From an uncultured Selenomonadaceae bacterium (GTDB lineage: Bacteria; Bacillota; Negativicutes; Selenomonadales; Selenomonadaceae), in assembly GCA_910579115.1 (NCBI GenBank), contig CAJTSO010000012.1, positions 1 through 46,387 on the forward strand: DNA of 46,387 bases. The letters run 5' to 3'. This document shows positions 27,801-34,820 of this stretch, piece by piece. The notes below the pieces were generated by a model. That model was not told where the DNA came from and ran no database searches. It saw only the letters and a list, made by a program, of their open reading frames with translations. Numbering within the stretch: position 1 is the stretch's first letter; the number at the start of each line of letters is the position of its first letter. Both the position numbers and the translations under genes were made by a program.

Positions 27801-29115
27801 GGCCATGACGGCAAATCTTCCGATCGTTTACAGCGACATTTTCGATAATCCGACGGTGGAGGCTCTGGAACGGCGCATTCTGAGCCAGGGCGGCAAAGGG
27901 GCGGAAGTGAAAGCAGCCGATGAGATCAAGCTGGAGGGCGTGGCTAAAGCTCTGGCTCATAACAACGCCGACGACCTGGAGGAAGTGGATTATACCGATA
28001 TAGGAAATGTCCTCCTGACGGGCGCTACCGGCTTTTTAGGGGTTCACGTCTTAAAGGAGCTGTTAAAGGACGAAGGTTCCTCCGTTTACTGCCTCGTAAG
28101 GCGGGGCGAAGCGGAAAGCGTCGCCCAACGGCTCAAAAATATGCTGGCTTACTACTTCGACGATCCCATGGACGAGCTGTTTGACGGGCGGATCGTCCCC
28201 GTTGAAGGTGACATAACGGACGGAGAGCTTGTTTCAACCCTGGGAAAATACGACTTTAAGACCGTCATCAACTGCGCGGCCTGCGTAAAGCATTTTACCA
28301 ATGACGACACGCTGGAGCGCATCAACGTAAAGGGAGTCGAAAATCTCATTGCCCTCTGCGCCAAAGAAAAGCGGCGCTTCGTCCAGGTTTCCACCGTGAG
28401 CGTCGCGGGCGTAAACATCGACCGCAGGTTCCCCAGGGAAAAGGTTCTCCACGAAAACGAGCTGTTCTTCGGTCAGGACTTGTCCAATAAATATCTCCAC
28501 ACGAAGTTCCGCGCCGAAAAGGCAACGCTGGAGGCCATTGCCAGGGGCGAGCTTGACGGAAAGATAATCCGGGTTGGCAACCTTATGAGCCGCCACAGCG
28601 ATGGAGAATTTCAGATAAATTCCGTCACCAACGGTTTCATGAGAAATCTGCGGGCTTACGCTGCCATCGGCAAATTCCCCGTCTCCCAAATGGACGAGAT
28701 CGTAGAGTTCTCACCCATAGACTTTACCGCCGCCGCCGTAGTGCGCCTTGCGGGAACGAGCCCTGAGTTCACCGTGTACCACGCCTGCAACGGCCACAAG
28801 GTGGAGATGGGGGACGTAATCGAGGCCCTCAACAGCTGCGGCATAACGGTAAGAGTCGTCAAGGACGAGGAGTTTAACGCCTCCTTGAAGGAAGCACTGA
28901 AAGACGACAGCAAAAATATGCTTGTTTCGGGACTCATCGCCTACCTCTCGTCCGGGGACGAAACGAGCGCGGAATATATCGGCTACGACGGCTCCTTTAC
29001 CACCAAAGCCCTCTACCGGCTGGGCTTCAAGTGGCCAATCACCAACGAAAATTACCTTAAAAACGCCTTTGAGGCCCTGAATACTCTGGGCTACTTTTAC
29101 GGCCGTTTTGAGTGA
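21853..29115 (+). CDS. Nonribosomal peptide synthetase, C-A-T-C-A-T-R
   Basis: 2420 residues from ATG 21853 (GGAGG 8 bases upstream; an earlier ATG at 21814 lacks one). Domains: C1 (~1-420, HHIIFDG at ~127), A1 (~430-910, TSGTTGIPKG at ~579), T1 (~925-995, serine in GVTSIGA at ~958), C2 (~1000-1410, HHIICDG at ~1129), A2 (~1430-1915, TSGSTGTPKG at ~1585), T2 (~1930-2000, serine in IGGTSLSASK at ~1973) and a thioester reductase (~2045-2420, TGATGFLG and a YLHTK catalytic pair). T1 has GV where GG is usual. Reductase-ended synthetases release an aldehyde with NAD(P)H. The N-terminal C domain suggests the first residue is acylated. By-eye pocket residues for A1 (D-A-M-F-L-G-I-V-C-K) suggest a hydrophobic substrate; A2 (D-F-M-S-D-G-G-I-S-K) is not assigned. 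Confidence 0.95.
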   Translation: MNQQIRTTLSKTEYGIYFDCTNEPDSTAYNIDLFFKLNKNTDVQKLKKALETTIDAHPYLKLHLTAGDDGTVYKVLSDEPPQVQVEKAREPAFDKKSLVRPFNLLKDRLYRCRIFQLESSVTIFLEIHHIIFDGASVEVFMRDVDKSYRGLPLEAESFTGCDVSREEASRLKTAELTKAREYYNSVFGGCELDSVMINDKNDGQAAAKTLYHEFSSFNAADIKAFCRKLNIKTSAFFCSVYGFVLAKFAGAEESLFATVYHGRNANLAHTCGMFVKTLPVYCDLQKGGSVAEFLHGLDEQLENSRKHDLYSYADLCSELQIKPPTIFAYQGDLLENIVFDGEKIAVEELDAPDPKAMVSAELLRAGGKFSLKFEYRGDLYEETSVKNFLRSFEKAAKEFTTKDLIDDIDLTDGEQLKALEGFNDTGKDYEITDIVTLFRRQAEKFPDRPAVVCQDKSYTYKELDELSEKVGAYLKKFGIGKEDVVSVLIPRCEYMPVASLGVLKAGAAYQPLDPSYPTERLEFMMNDAKAKLLIADKALLSRVPGYQGETLFIEDISSLPKCERSGLVPSPDDLFIMLYTSGTTGIPKGCMLEHRNIVAFCQWYKNRFGLTQESKVAAYASYGFDANMMDMYPALTTGACVCIVDESIRLDLPAIEKYFNENGVTHCFMTTQVGRQFASEVSHCSLKALLVGGERLVPLTPPAGYQLVNIYGPTECTVCVTSFDMDKLYERVPIGAALDNTKLYIVDKNGRRLPPCVPGELWIAGRGVARGYLNRPEQNAKTFIKNPFSDEPDYGRVYRTGDIARYLPSGAIDFIGRNDGQVKIRGFRIELSEVERAIRQFPAIDDATVAAFDEPGGGKFIAAYVVSRQTINIDELNQFILAAKPPYMVPAVTMQIEKIPLNQNQKVNRRALPKPQRKTGDTAPPQNQLQQRIFDRVSEVVGSKDFGITTDIFYAGVTSIGAIKLNALLSKELDAIIKISDLKENNTVLKLEKFFANAQKSESYDLLADYPITQTQSGVFVECAANPNSTIYNIPYLFKLSDKIDTQRLKAAVESAIDAHPYIKTRLFLNDDGDIRAARHDDEPPRVETMTGKLPELAALTRPYEILNGSLYRAEIYETPGANYLFLDFHHIICDGTSEMIIVEDINRAYGGEALEKEIYTGFEAALDEERARQTDSYAGAKAYYDSIFSGCDADCLPVKDRNGAKPAVGRCEFICDTALDEIKAYCDKHRLTLAAFFNGAFGLALARFIYRDEVVYTTIYNGRSDPRLSRSVTMLVKTLPVYCDTNGDKKIADFLTGMKDSLMQSMSKDIYSFAEISRAYDIKADIIFAYQGADFVFDAIGGEKAGVKSLSLDAAKAPLSIDVVIRDGKPVILCEYRADMYSESIILNMAQSLSVIAGEFLQKTYLKEVSALSAKAEKEMEDFNATDYPVNFLPVHKLFEEQAVKHETDAAFIAAGKKLTYGELNRAANKLARFLLTKGLKPEEAVGMILPRTIDVPIAEYGIMKAGGAFLPMLPDYPDDRIDYCLRDSGSRFVITTEKIKSEKAKLFTDKPYTVLTIEEALSSEDSTNPDLDVTADSLAYIIYTSGSTGTPKGVMIEHRNLCNFVDANPLNHETVNFISHGKTALAVASISFDFSLMEIHIPLCNGLTVCMASEAEIHNPLALFRLIEQNGVDVVSGTPSFIASFLDLPQAKEALKNIKTYDLGAESFPPSLYEKLRLVSPEAIIINGYGPTEATISCISKVMTGGKAVTIGRPAANVRAYIRDRSGHILPAGARGELVICGDGVGRGYINLPEKTVASFIRLKGRKAYRSGDLARYNQEGEIEFFGRLDNQVKLRGFRIELDEIEAVMSEYPNIKRSVVVVRESPGSGQFLCGYFTASQLIDKARLTEHMKRSLTYYMIPSVLVQLDALPLTSNGKINKKALPEPEFTAEKRNFAEPETELQKKLCAMFAKAIGAEKVGIDENFFEIGGTSLSASKVAMQAMTANLPIVYSDIFDNPTVEALERRILSQGGKGAEVKAADEIKLEGVAKALAHNNADDLEEVDYTDIGNVLLTGATGFLGVHVLKELLKDEGSSVYCLVRRGEAESVAQRLKNMLAYYFDDPMDELFDGRIVPVEGDITDGELVSTLGKYDFKTVINCAACVKHFTNDDTLERINVKGVENLIALCAKEKRRFVQVSTVSVAGVNIDRRFPREKVLHENELFFGQDLSNKYLHTKFRAEKATLEAIARGELDGKIIRVGNLMSRHSDGEFQINSVTNGFMRNLRAYAAIGKFPVSQMDEIVEFSPIDFTAAAVVRLAGTSPEFTVYHACNGHKVEMGDVIEALNSCGITVRVVKDEEFNASLKEALKDDSKNMLVSGLIAYLSSGDETSAEYIGYDGSFTTKALYRLGFKWPITNENYLKNAFEALNTLGYFYGRFE

Positions 29116-29143
29116 TTCTTAGTGACCTGGCGTAAAAAACATT

Positions 29144-30940
29144 ATGGAAAAAATGGAAAGAAACGATCAGCTGATCAAAAAGAAATTTTACAGCTATCTT
29201 TTGCCGGGGGTACTGATGGTGGTGGCCATGCAGATCGGCAATGTAGTGGACGGCGTCATCGTCGGGAACCTGCTGGGCAGCACCGCGCTGGCGGCCGTGT
29301 CCCTGAGTATGCCCGCCCTCTACGTCCTGCAGGCTCCAGCCTTCGTCCTGGGCGTAGGCGGCGGCGCCCGGGTATCCTATTACCTGGGCCAGCGGGATGT
29401 GGCAAAAGCCTCCAAAACCTTTTCGGTCTGTCTGGCGGAGGGACTTCTCGTCTCCCTCCTCCTCTGCGGGACGGCTCCATTTATATCCCGTTCATTGGCC
29501 GATCTCCTGGCGGGAACCCGGGAGCTTTCAGAGCTGGTATACCCTTATATCCTCGTCAATATCCTGGGCATACCGCTCCTTGCCCCCGCTATACAGCTCA
29601 GCTACTTTTTCAATGTGGACAACAACCCCGTCCTGGGCTCCCTGCTTTTTATCGTCGCCAACATCGTGAACCTGGCTCTGGACGTGATCCTTTTGACCTA
29701 CACGCCCCTGGGTATGTACGGTGCCGCTCTGTCGACAGTTATCGGCTACGGCTGCGGACTTTTGCTGCTGATACCCTACTGCCGCTCGAACAAACGGATG
29801 CTGAGCCTGAAGAGGATTTCCCCTGCCGACTTTGGAGAGCTGCTCCCCGCTACGATTAAGACGGGAACGCCGTCAGGTATGTTTTACATCATGCTGGCGG
29901 TCAAAGACCTCATAATCAACTCCTGCGTAGTGCGCTTGCTGGGACAGGCCCACATGGAAATCTTTTCAGTCTGTACAAACTCCGTCTTCATTGCTGAACT
30001 CTTTATAGGCGGCGTCGTCGGTCTCGTGCAGACAATCTGCGGCATACTCTACGGCGAACGGGACTACTACGGCATCAGGCGCCTTACCCGGCGGGTTCTT
30101 ACTATCTGCCTGACCCTGACGGCCATGCTCACGCTGACCTTCCTGACATTTCCCCAGTATATCGCCGCCTTCTTCGGCTACGAAAACGCCTTCCTCATGG
30201 ATACCGCCCTCGTATGTATCCGGGCCTTCAGCCTCTGCTTTGTCTTTTACGCCCTGAACAAATTTTTGCAAACCTATTACCAGACTATCCTCCAGCCCTT
30301 TCCTGCCGCCCTGGATACGATACTGCAAAATTTTATGTTCCTGATCCCAGCCACGTTTTTGTCCCTGCATTACTGGGGCATCATCGGCGTATGCGCAGCT
30401 CCTCTGGCCAGCGAAGCCCTCACGGTTATTACCGTCTGCGCCTTTACGAAAATTCAGCAAAAGCGCGGTAAGCTCCCTCAAAAGGGTTTCCTGCTCATCC
30501 CGGAAAGGGATCAGGGACATTGCCTTGACCTGACCATTAAAGGAACGGAGGAGGAAGCGGTAGGCGTTTCAGAAAAGCTGGTCGCCTATTGTCTGAGCCG
30601 GGGGCTGGATCGCAAAATCGCCAACATCATCGGCCTTGCCGCCGAGGAAATCGCGGTCAATATCGTGCGTTACGGCTATGATCGCGCCAGCGTGAAACGC
30701 AGCTATATCGATATAAACCTTTCCCAGGCCGACGGCAAATTCATCCTCCGTATCCGGGACGACGGCGTTCCCTTTGACCCAACCCGCTACGCGCCGGAGG
30801 ATGAAGGCGCCTTCAGGCTCGGCGGCATAGGGCTTATAAAGGCGGCGGCCACCAAGCTTGATTACCTGAGAGTTCTCGATATGAACAACACGGTAATCGA
30901 GCTTGATATGAAGGCTGCGCAAAACAATGCGCTTTCCTGA
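29144..30940 (+). CDS. MATE family exporter fused to a C-terminal RsbW-like kinase domain
   Basis: 598 residues. Residues ~1-445 form a MATE exporter with twelve predicted helices (LPGVLMVVAMQIGNVVDGVIVGNLLG, ALAAVSLSMPALYV). Residues ~465-598 are a GHKL ATPase of the anti-sigma-kinase type: N box EEIAVNIVRYGY, G1 IRDDGVPFDP and G2 LGGIGLIKA, all intact. The exporter half probably moves the NRPS product out in exchange for H+ or Na+. The kinase half could phosphorylate, or be tuned by, the STAS protein encoded 42 bases downstream. No strong ribosome-binding site precedes the ATG at 29144, which is 28 bases after the NRPS stop. ATG 29153 is an alternative start. Confidence 0.92.
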   Translation: MEKMERNDQLIKKKFYSYLLPGVLMVVAMQIGNVVDGVIVGNLLGSTALAAVSLSMPALYVLQAPAFVLGVGGGARVSYYLGQRDVAKASKTFSVCLAEGLLVSLLLCGTAPFISRSLADLLAGTRELSELVYPYILVNILGIPLLAPAIQLSYFFNVDNNPVLGSLLFIVANIVNLALDVILLTYTPLGMYGAALSTVIGYGCGLLLLIPYCRSNKRMLSLKRISPADFGELLPATIKTGTPSGMFYIMLAVKDLIINSCVVRLLGQAHMEIFSVCTNSVFIAELFIGGVVGLVQTICGILYGERDYYGIRRLTRRVLTICLTLTAMLTLTFLTFPQYIAAFFGYENAFLMDTALVCIRAFSLCFVFYALNKFLQTYYQTILQPFPAALDTILQNFMFLIPATFLSLHYWGIIGVCAAPLASEALTVITVCAFTKIQQKRGKLPQKGFLLIPERDQGHCLDLTIKGTEEEAVGVSEKLVAYCLSRGLDRKIANIIGLAAEEIAVNIVRYGYDRASVKRSYIDINLSQADGKFILRIRDDGVPFDPTRYAPEDEGAFRLGGIGLIKAAATKLDYLRVLDMNNTVIELDMKAAQNNALS

Positions 30941-30982
30941 CTCACAGGCTGGCGAAAGCATAAGCTAAAGGAGGTGATCAAG

Positions 30983-31282
30983 GTGAACCTGAAAACCACG
31001 GCAGAAAATAATACCGCTACAATCGCTATCGACGGACGGCTCGACACGATGACCTCCCCGGAGCTGATAGCGGAAATAGGAAAGGTCGCTCCCGCCAATG
31101 ACAAGCTGATCCTCGATGTTTCAAGGCTGGAATATATTTCCTCGGCGGGAGTCAGAGCGCTGGTGACCGCTCACAAGCAGATGGCCAAAAAAGGCGGCTT
31201 TACCGTAAAATCGCCAAGCAAAAACGTGCTGGAAATAATCAAGCTCACCGGCCTGACGGCCATCCTCAATATTCAAGATTAA
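30983..31282 (+). CDS. STAS domain anti-sigma factor antagonist
   Basis: 99 residues from GTG 30983, which has a perfect AAAGGAGG 8 bases upstream. Another in-frame GTG at 30974 falls inside that site. The fold is SpoIIAA-like: IAIDGRLDTMTSPEL, LILDVSRLEYISSAGVRAL with the phospho-accepting serine, and a C-terminal ILNIQD. It should be phosphorylated by the RsbW-like kinases and dephosphorylated by the SpoIIE-type phosphatase. It is the third element of the partner switch and the last gene before a large hairpin. Confidence 0.92.
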   Translation: MNLKTTAENNTATIAIDGRLDTMTSPELIAEIGKVAPANDKLILDVSRLEYISSAGVRALVTAHKQMAKKGGFTVKSPSKNVLEIIKLTGLTAILNIQD

Positions 31283-31293
31283 GACCCTTAATA

Positions 31294-31365
31294 TCCATGA
31301 TAAAGAAAGCCCAACCTTGCATAGCTTTTCAAAGCCATGCAAGGTTGGGCTTTCTTTATCATGGA
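31294..31365. terminator. Very long hairpin between convergent STAS and Sfp genes
   Basis: A 72-base sequence in which the outer 29 bases pair perfectly (31294-31322 with 31337-31365). Five more pairs inside (31324-31328 with 31331-31335) leave a 2-base loop after one mismatch. It lies between the 3' ends of two convergent genes, so a bidirectional terminator is the simplest reading; an ATTTTT follows at 31370 on the plus strand. The length is unusual. Confidence 0.7.
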
Positions 31366-31395
31366 AACAATTTTTCCCGGCGTAAAATATCCCAT

Positions 31396-32052
31396 TTATC
31401 CTCCGCTATGGGCCAGCGGCGCATTTTCGGCTATCGCCGCCAAAAGCTCCTCCGGGTCCAGCGGGACGAAGCGTATCGCTTCTTCTTCCTCGGTGGCCAC
31501 GCACAGGGAGCAGTCAAAAAAATCTCTCCACTGGAGAAACCAATCCTTTCCCAGAACATTGTAAAATCCCCGAGTGGCTGGCGCCACATCAACGCTTTTC
31601 GGCGACAATCTAAAGCCCAGCCCCGTGGCCTTCATGACGCTCTCCTTCCCCGTCCACAGCTCAAAAAAAGCCCTCTCGCTATTTTCCGCCGAGAGCCACG
31701 CCCGCTCCTGGTCAGTCAGGCAATCAGCTTCGATGAAACCGGCGGAAGGGACGACCTTTTCGATATCCACGCCCACCCGGCAGCCAGCCACCGCCAGGAT
31801 CACATAATCCCCCGAATGGGAGAGACTGAAAAAATCTCCCCCCGCTAAATGCGGCTTGCCGCGGTCATCAACCGCAATCCTTTTATACTTTTCTTTGCCA
31901 AAAACGGCCCGCAGCAGCAGCCCTGCCAGCAGGCATCTTGTCCGGTCATCCTGTCTTAGATAACGGCTCAATCGCTGGCGGCGGCCCGGCGAAAGATATT
32001 CGGCGCCCCGCAGATCCTTCAGCTTTGTTATAGCGCAATAATATAATCTCAT
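31396..32052 (-). CDS. 4'-phosphopantetheinyl transferase, Sfp type
   Basis: 218 residues from ATG 32052 (MRLYYCAITKL, the usual Sfp start); an in-frame start at 32103 has no better ribosome-binding site. Conserved motifs: FSLSHSGDYVI, GVDIEKV with the magnesium aspartate and glutamate, and FFELWTGKESVMKATGLGF. It transfers 4'-phosphopantetheine from CoA to the carrier-domain serines. It faces the NRPS operon and almost certainly primes T1 and T2. Closeness to the NRPS and lack of an AcpS-like fold support a secondary-metabolism role. Confidence 0.93.
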   Translation of the reverse strand: MRLYYCAITKLKDLRGAEYLSPGRRQRLSRYLRQDDRTRCLLAGLLLRAVFGKEKYKRIAVDDRGKPHLAGGDFFSLSHSGDYVILAVAGCRVGVDIEKVVPSAGFIEADCLTDQERAWLSAENSERAFFELWTGKESVMKATGLGFRLSPKSVDVAPATRGFYNVLGKDWFLQWRDFFDCSLCVATEEEEAIRFVPLDPEELLAAIAENAPLAHSGG

Positions 32053-32239
32053 ACCGCAAAAATAGCAGATAACCGGCGTCCTGTAAAGAGGCATCCCGGT
32101 CAAAAGAAGGGCGCGGCTTTTCGCCAGGGATCCCTTCAGGCTAAAATACCAGCCTGCCTGATTATCTGGTTATCCCCTCGTTACCTTGTCACCTTGATTA
32201 TTTGCTCAATCTCTACTCTGTTTCTGATATGCCAGAAAA

Positions 32240-33511
32240 TCAAATTCCAGATAAAATATCCACAAAATTTCCCTGCCGGAACACGGGGACGATTCTGCCG
32301 TCCTCCCGCACTCCGTCGATGGCCAGATCCGCCGTGCCAATCATAAAATCCTCATGGAGGAGGGAATTGTTCAGCCCACGGGCCAACCGTTCCTCCACCG
32401 ACAGCCGGGGCCCGCCCTTCAGGCAGGTGGGATATGCCCGTCCCAGGGCAAGGTGGCAGGCGGCATTTTCATCGAACAGGGTATTGTAAAAAAGGATACC
32501 GCTCTTGGAGATGGGCGAGTCAAAGGGTACCAGCGCTACCTCCCCCAGGCGGGAAGCTCCATCATCTGTGTCCAGGAGCTCCTGCAAAATATCTGCTCCT
32601 TTATCTGCCTGGAAGTCCGTCACCTTTCCATCCCGGAAGGTCAGGGAAAAGCCCTCGATCAGGTTCCCTTCGTAGACCAGGGGCTTCGCCCCGAAAACCT
32701 TACCGTTTACCCGGCGGCAGTCCGGAGCCGTGTAAACCTCCTCCGTGGGCATATTCGCCACGAAAAACCGGCCGGGATGGCTGGTATTTTCCTCCGCTCC
32801 TCCCGCCCAAATATGTCCCTTAGGCAAACCTACAGTAAGATTCGTCCCCAGACTGTTCCGATAGCGCAGCTCGGTAAAGGCGTTTTCATTGAGCCAGCCA
32901 GCGGCCCTGGCCAGAAAATCAGTGTGCTTCCGCCAGCGGCCGGCCGCTCCGCCGTCCCCCTGGACCCTCACCGCCGAAAGAATTGCTCTCCAAAGCTTAT
33001 CCATCGCCTCATCCTCTGCCGCCTCCGGGAAAACTTTCTTCGCCCAGGCCAAGGCAGGAGCCGATACGACACACCAGGAATTTTCGTTGTTCATGAGCCT
33101 TTCCCGATACTCCTCCAGGGCCGCGGCGGCAGCCATATTCGCCGCTTGCAGCCGCTCCGGGTCTACCCCTTTGAATATTTCCGGGTCTCCGGCAGAAATT
33201 GAAACAAAAGCTGCTCCGCTTTTTGCCTGAGTAAGGAGAAGCTCCCGTCTCCATTGGGGAAATTCGGAAAATATCTCCGGTCTGCCCAGCCTGAATCTGA
33301 CGCGGCTGAACAGTTCATCGCTGTAGAGTATTGTCACGTCGTGAGCTCCCGCCCGATAAGCCGCCGCCCCGATGGCTCTGGCCAGAGCCGCGCAAGTAAT
33401 GGGGCTGTTAATGACCAGCAGCTGCTCTGGCTGGAGATTGACCCCGATTTTTATAACAAGCTCTCCATATTCAGCTAAATATTTTTCCGCAATTCCCTTA
33501 TCAAAATCCAT
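32240..33511 (-). CDS. Aminopeptidase, peptidase family M29
   Basis: 423 residues from ATG 33511, preceded by GAGG; GTG 33529 and ATG 33523 are alternatives. It matches M29 (AmpS/PepS type) in the N-terminal lobe (VIKIGVNLQPEQLLVINSP) and in metal-site regions (ANMPTEEVYTAPD, RYRNSLGTNLTVGLPKG, CHLALGRAYP). These are cytoplasmic dinuclear metal aminopeptidases of broad specificity. It precedes the Sfp gene by 188 bases in the same direction but shows no functional link. Confidence 0.92.
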   Translation of the reverse strand: MDFDKGIAEKYLAEYGELVIKIGVNLQPEQLLVINSPITCAALARAIGAAAYRAGAHDVTILYSDELFSRVRFRLGRPEIFSEFPQWRRELLLTQAKSGAAFVSISAGDPEIFKGVDPERLQAANMAAAAALEEYRERLMNNENSWCVVSAPALAWAKKVFPEAAEDEAMDKLWRAILSAVRVQGDGGAAGRWRKHTDFLARAAGWLNENAFTELRYRNSLGTNLTVGLPKGHIWAGGAEENTSHPGRFFVANMPTEEVYTAPDCRRVNGKVFGAKPLVYEGNLIEGFSLTFRDGKVTDFQADKGADILQELLDTDDGASRLGEVALVPFDSPISKSGILFYNTLFDENAACHLALGRAYPTCLKGGPRLSVEERLARGLNNSLLHEDFMIGTADLAIDGVREDGRIVPVFRQGNFVDILSGI

Positions 33512-33586
33512 CTTGTCTACCATCCTCACAGTTTTTGAAAAATTTTACCATTCATATATGAATCCTGGCTGAAGCATCGGGACAGC

Positions 33587-33615
33587 AAAAAGTCCCCCGC
33601 CCTAAGGCGAGGGAC
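33587..33615 (-). terminator. Terminator of the M20 peptidase gene
   Basis: A 10-bp stem (33592-33601 with 33606-33615, including G-T pairs), a TTAG loop and then TTTTT on the minus strand, 11 bases after the stop codon. Confidence 0.85.
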
Positions 33616-33625
33616 AATCTTCCAA

Positions 33626-34744
33626 TTACTGCGCGGCCACGTCTTTTACAATCTGTAAGGCCAGCCTGGCCGAATCATATAGATCCTTTTCCTTTATATA
33701 TTCTTCCTTTGTGTGGCTGTTTGTCATGCCAACGCCCAAAACAGTGGTGGGAACGCCATAGGCATTGAAGAAATTGGCGTCGCTGCCACCGCCGGACTCC
33801 TCTATCGACACCTTGAAGCCAAGCTTCTCGGCGGCCTTCGCCGCCACCGTAATCGGCAGGGCATCCCTGGCAATCATGAACGGGTCATAAGCCGGACGCA
33901 GCTCCACGGTCACCTTCGTGCCGGTTTCCGCACCGCCAGCTTCAAATATCTTCATGCAGTCGGCAGTAAGCTTATCCAGCTTGGCCTTGTCACGGCTGCG
34001 GGTCTCCATCAGAAGCTCCGCCCGATCCGCCACCACATTGGTGGCTTCACCGCCCTTGATAGTGCCTATATTGCAGGTAGTTTCTTCATCGATCCTGCCC
34101 TGAGGGATCCTGGTCAGCATTTTTGCCAGGGCCACGATGGCATTATTGCCCTTTTCCGGAGCGATCCCGGCGTGGGCGGCCTTTCCCTCCACCCGGACAA
34201 ATATTTTATTCTGTCCCGGGGCCATGAAAACTATTTTCCCCGGAGCTCCATGGGTATCAAGGGTATAGCCAAGATCCGCTTTCAGCAGAGAGCTGTCCAT
34301 ATTCTTAGAGCCGTTTACCCCGCCCTCTTCCGCACAGGTAAAGACGATCTGGATATCACCGTGAGGGATGTTATCTTCCCTGAGCACCCGCAGAGTCTCC
34401 AGGATGGCCACCACGCCAGCCTTATCATCGGCCCCGAGGATCGTGGCGCCGCCGGAGGTTATGATGCCATCCTTCAGGATCGGCTTTATCCCCTCACAGG
34501 GCTCAACGCAATCCATGTGAGCCGTAAGCAGTACCGTGGGCACGGCCAGCGTTCCCTTGAGATTTGCCACAAGATTCCCCGTGTTGCCGCCTATCTTTTC
34601 ACCGGCATTGTCTTCGGTAACGGTACAGCCAAGTTCCTCCAGCCTTTTGGTGAGCAGGTCCGCAATCTGACGCTCATTGCGGCTGGAACAGCGTACCTGA
34701 ACCAGCTCATAAAACTCATCAAGTATTCTCTTCTCGTTTAACAT
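33626..34744 (-). CDS. M20 family metallopeptidase, tripeptidase T-like
   Basis: 372 residues from ATG 34744, with AGGAGGTG upstream. The zinc ligands are visible: LTAHMDCVEP, GADDKAGV, TCAEEGGVNG with the catalytic glutamate, TLDTHG and the C-terminal NSHTKEE. The PepT-like branch cleaves N-terminal residues from tripeptides in the cytoplasm. A dimerization domain lies between residues ~180 and 290 (KAAHAGIAPEKGNNAI). It lies downstream of a carrier gene but is separated by a terminator. Confidence 0.9.
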   Translation of the reverse strand: MLNEKRILDEFYELVQVRCSSRNERQIADLLTKRLEELGCTVTEDNAGEKIGGNTGNLVANLKGTLAVPTVLLTAHMDCVEPCEGIKPILKDGIITSGGATILGADDKAGVVAILETLRVLREDNIPHGDIQIVFTCAEEGGVNGSKNMDSSLLKADLGYTLDTHGAPGKIVFMAPGQNKIFVRVEGKAAHAGIAPEKGNNAIVALAKMLTRIPQGRIDEETTCNIGTIKGGEATNVVADRAELLMETRSRDKAKLDKLTADCMKIFEAGGAETGTKVTVELRPAYDPFMIARDALPITVAAKAAEKLGFKVSIEESGGGSDANFFNAYGVPTTVLGVGMTNSHTKEEYIKEKDLYDSARLALQIVKDVAAQ

Positions 34745-34787
34745 AATGTTCCCGCACCTCCTGTACAAATTACAACATTATTAACAA

Positions 34788-34820
34788 AAAGCAGGGGCGG
34801 TACAAAACCGCCCCCGTTTT
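34788..34820 (-). terminator. Terminator after the DcuC-family carrier
   Basis: GGGGCGG (34794-34800) pairs with CCGCCCC (34808-34814). On the minus strand it is followed by TGCTTTTTG. The upstream side lies just past the stop of the carrier gene. Confidence 0.8.

Noticed and set aside
19867..31282. A sigma factor gene within the island
   Set aside because: None of the frames shows region 2 or region 4 of sigma-70 family proteins; the switch target must be elsewhere or not be a sigma factor.
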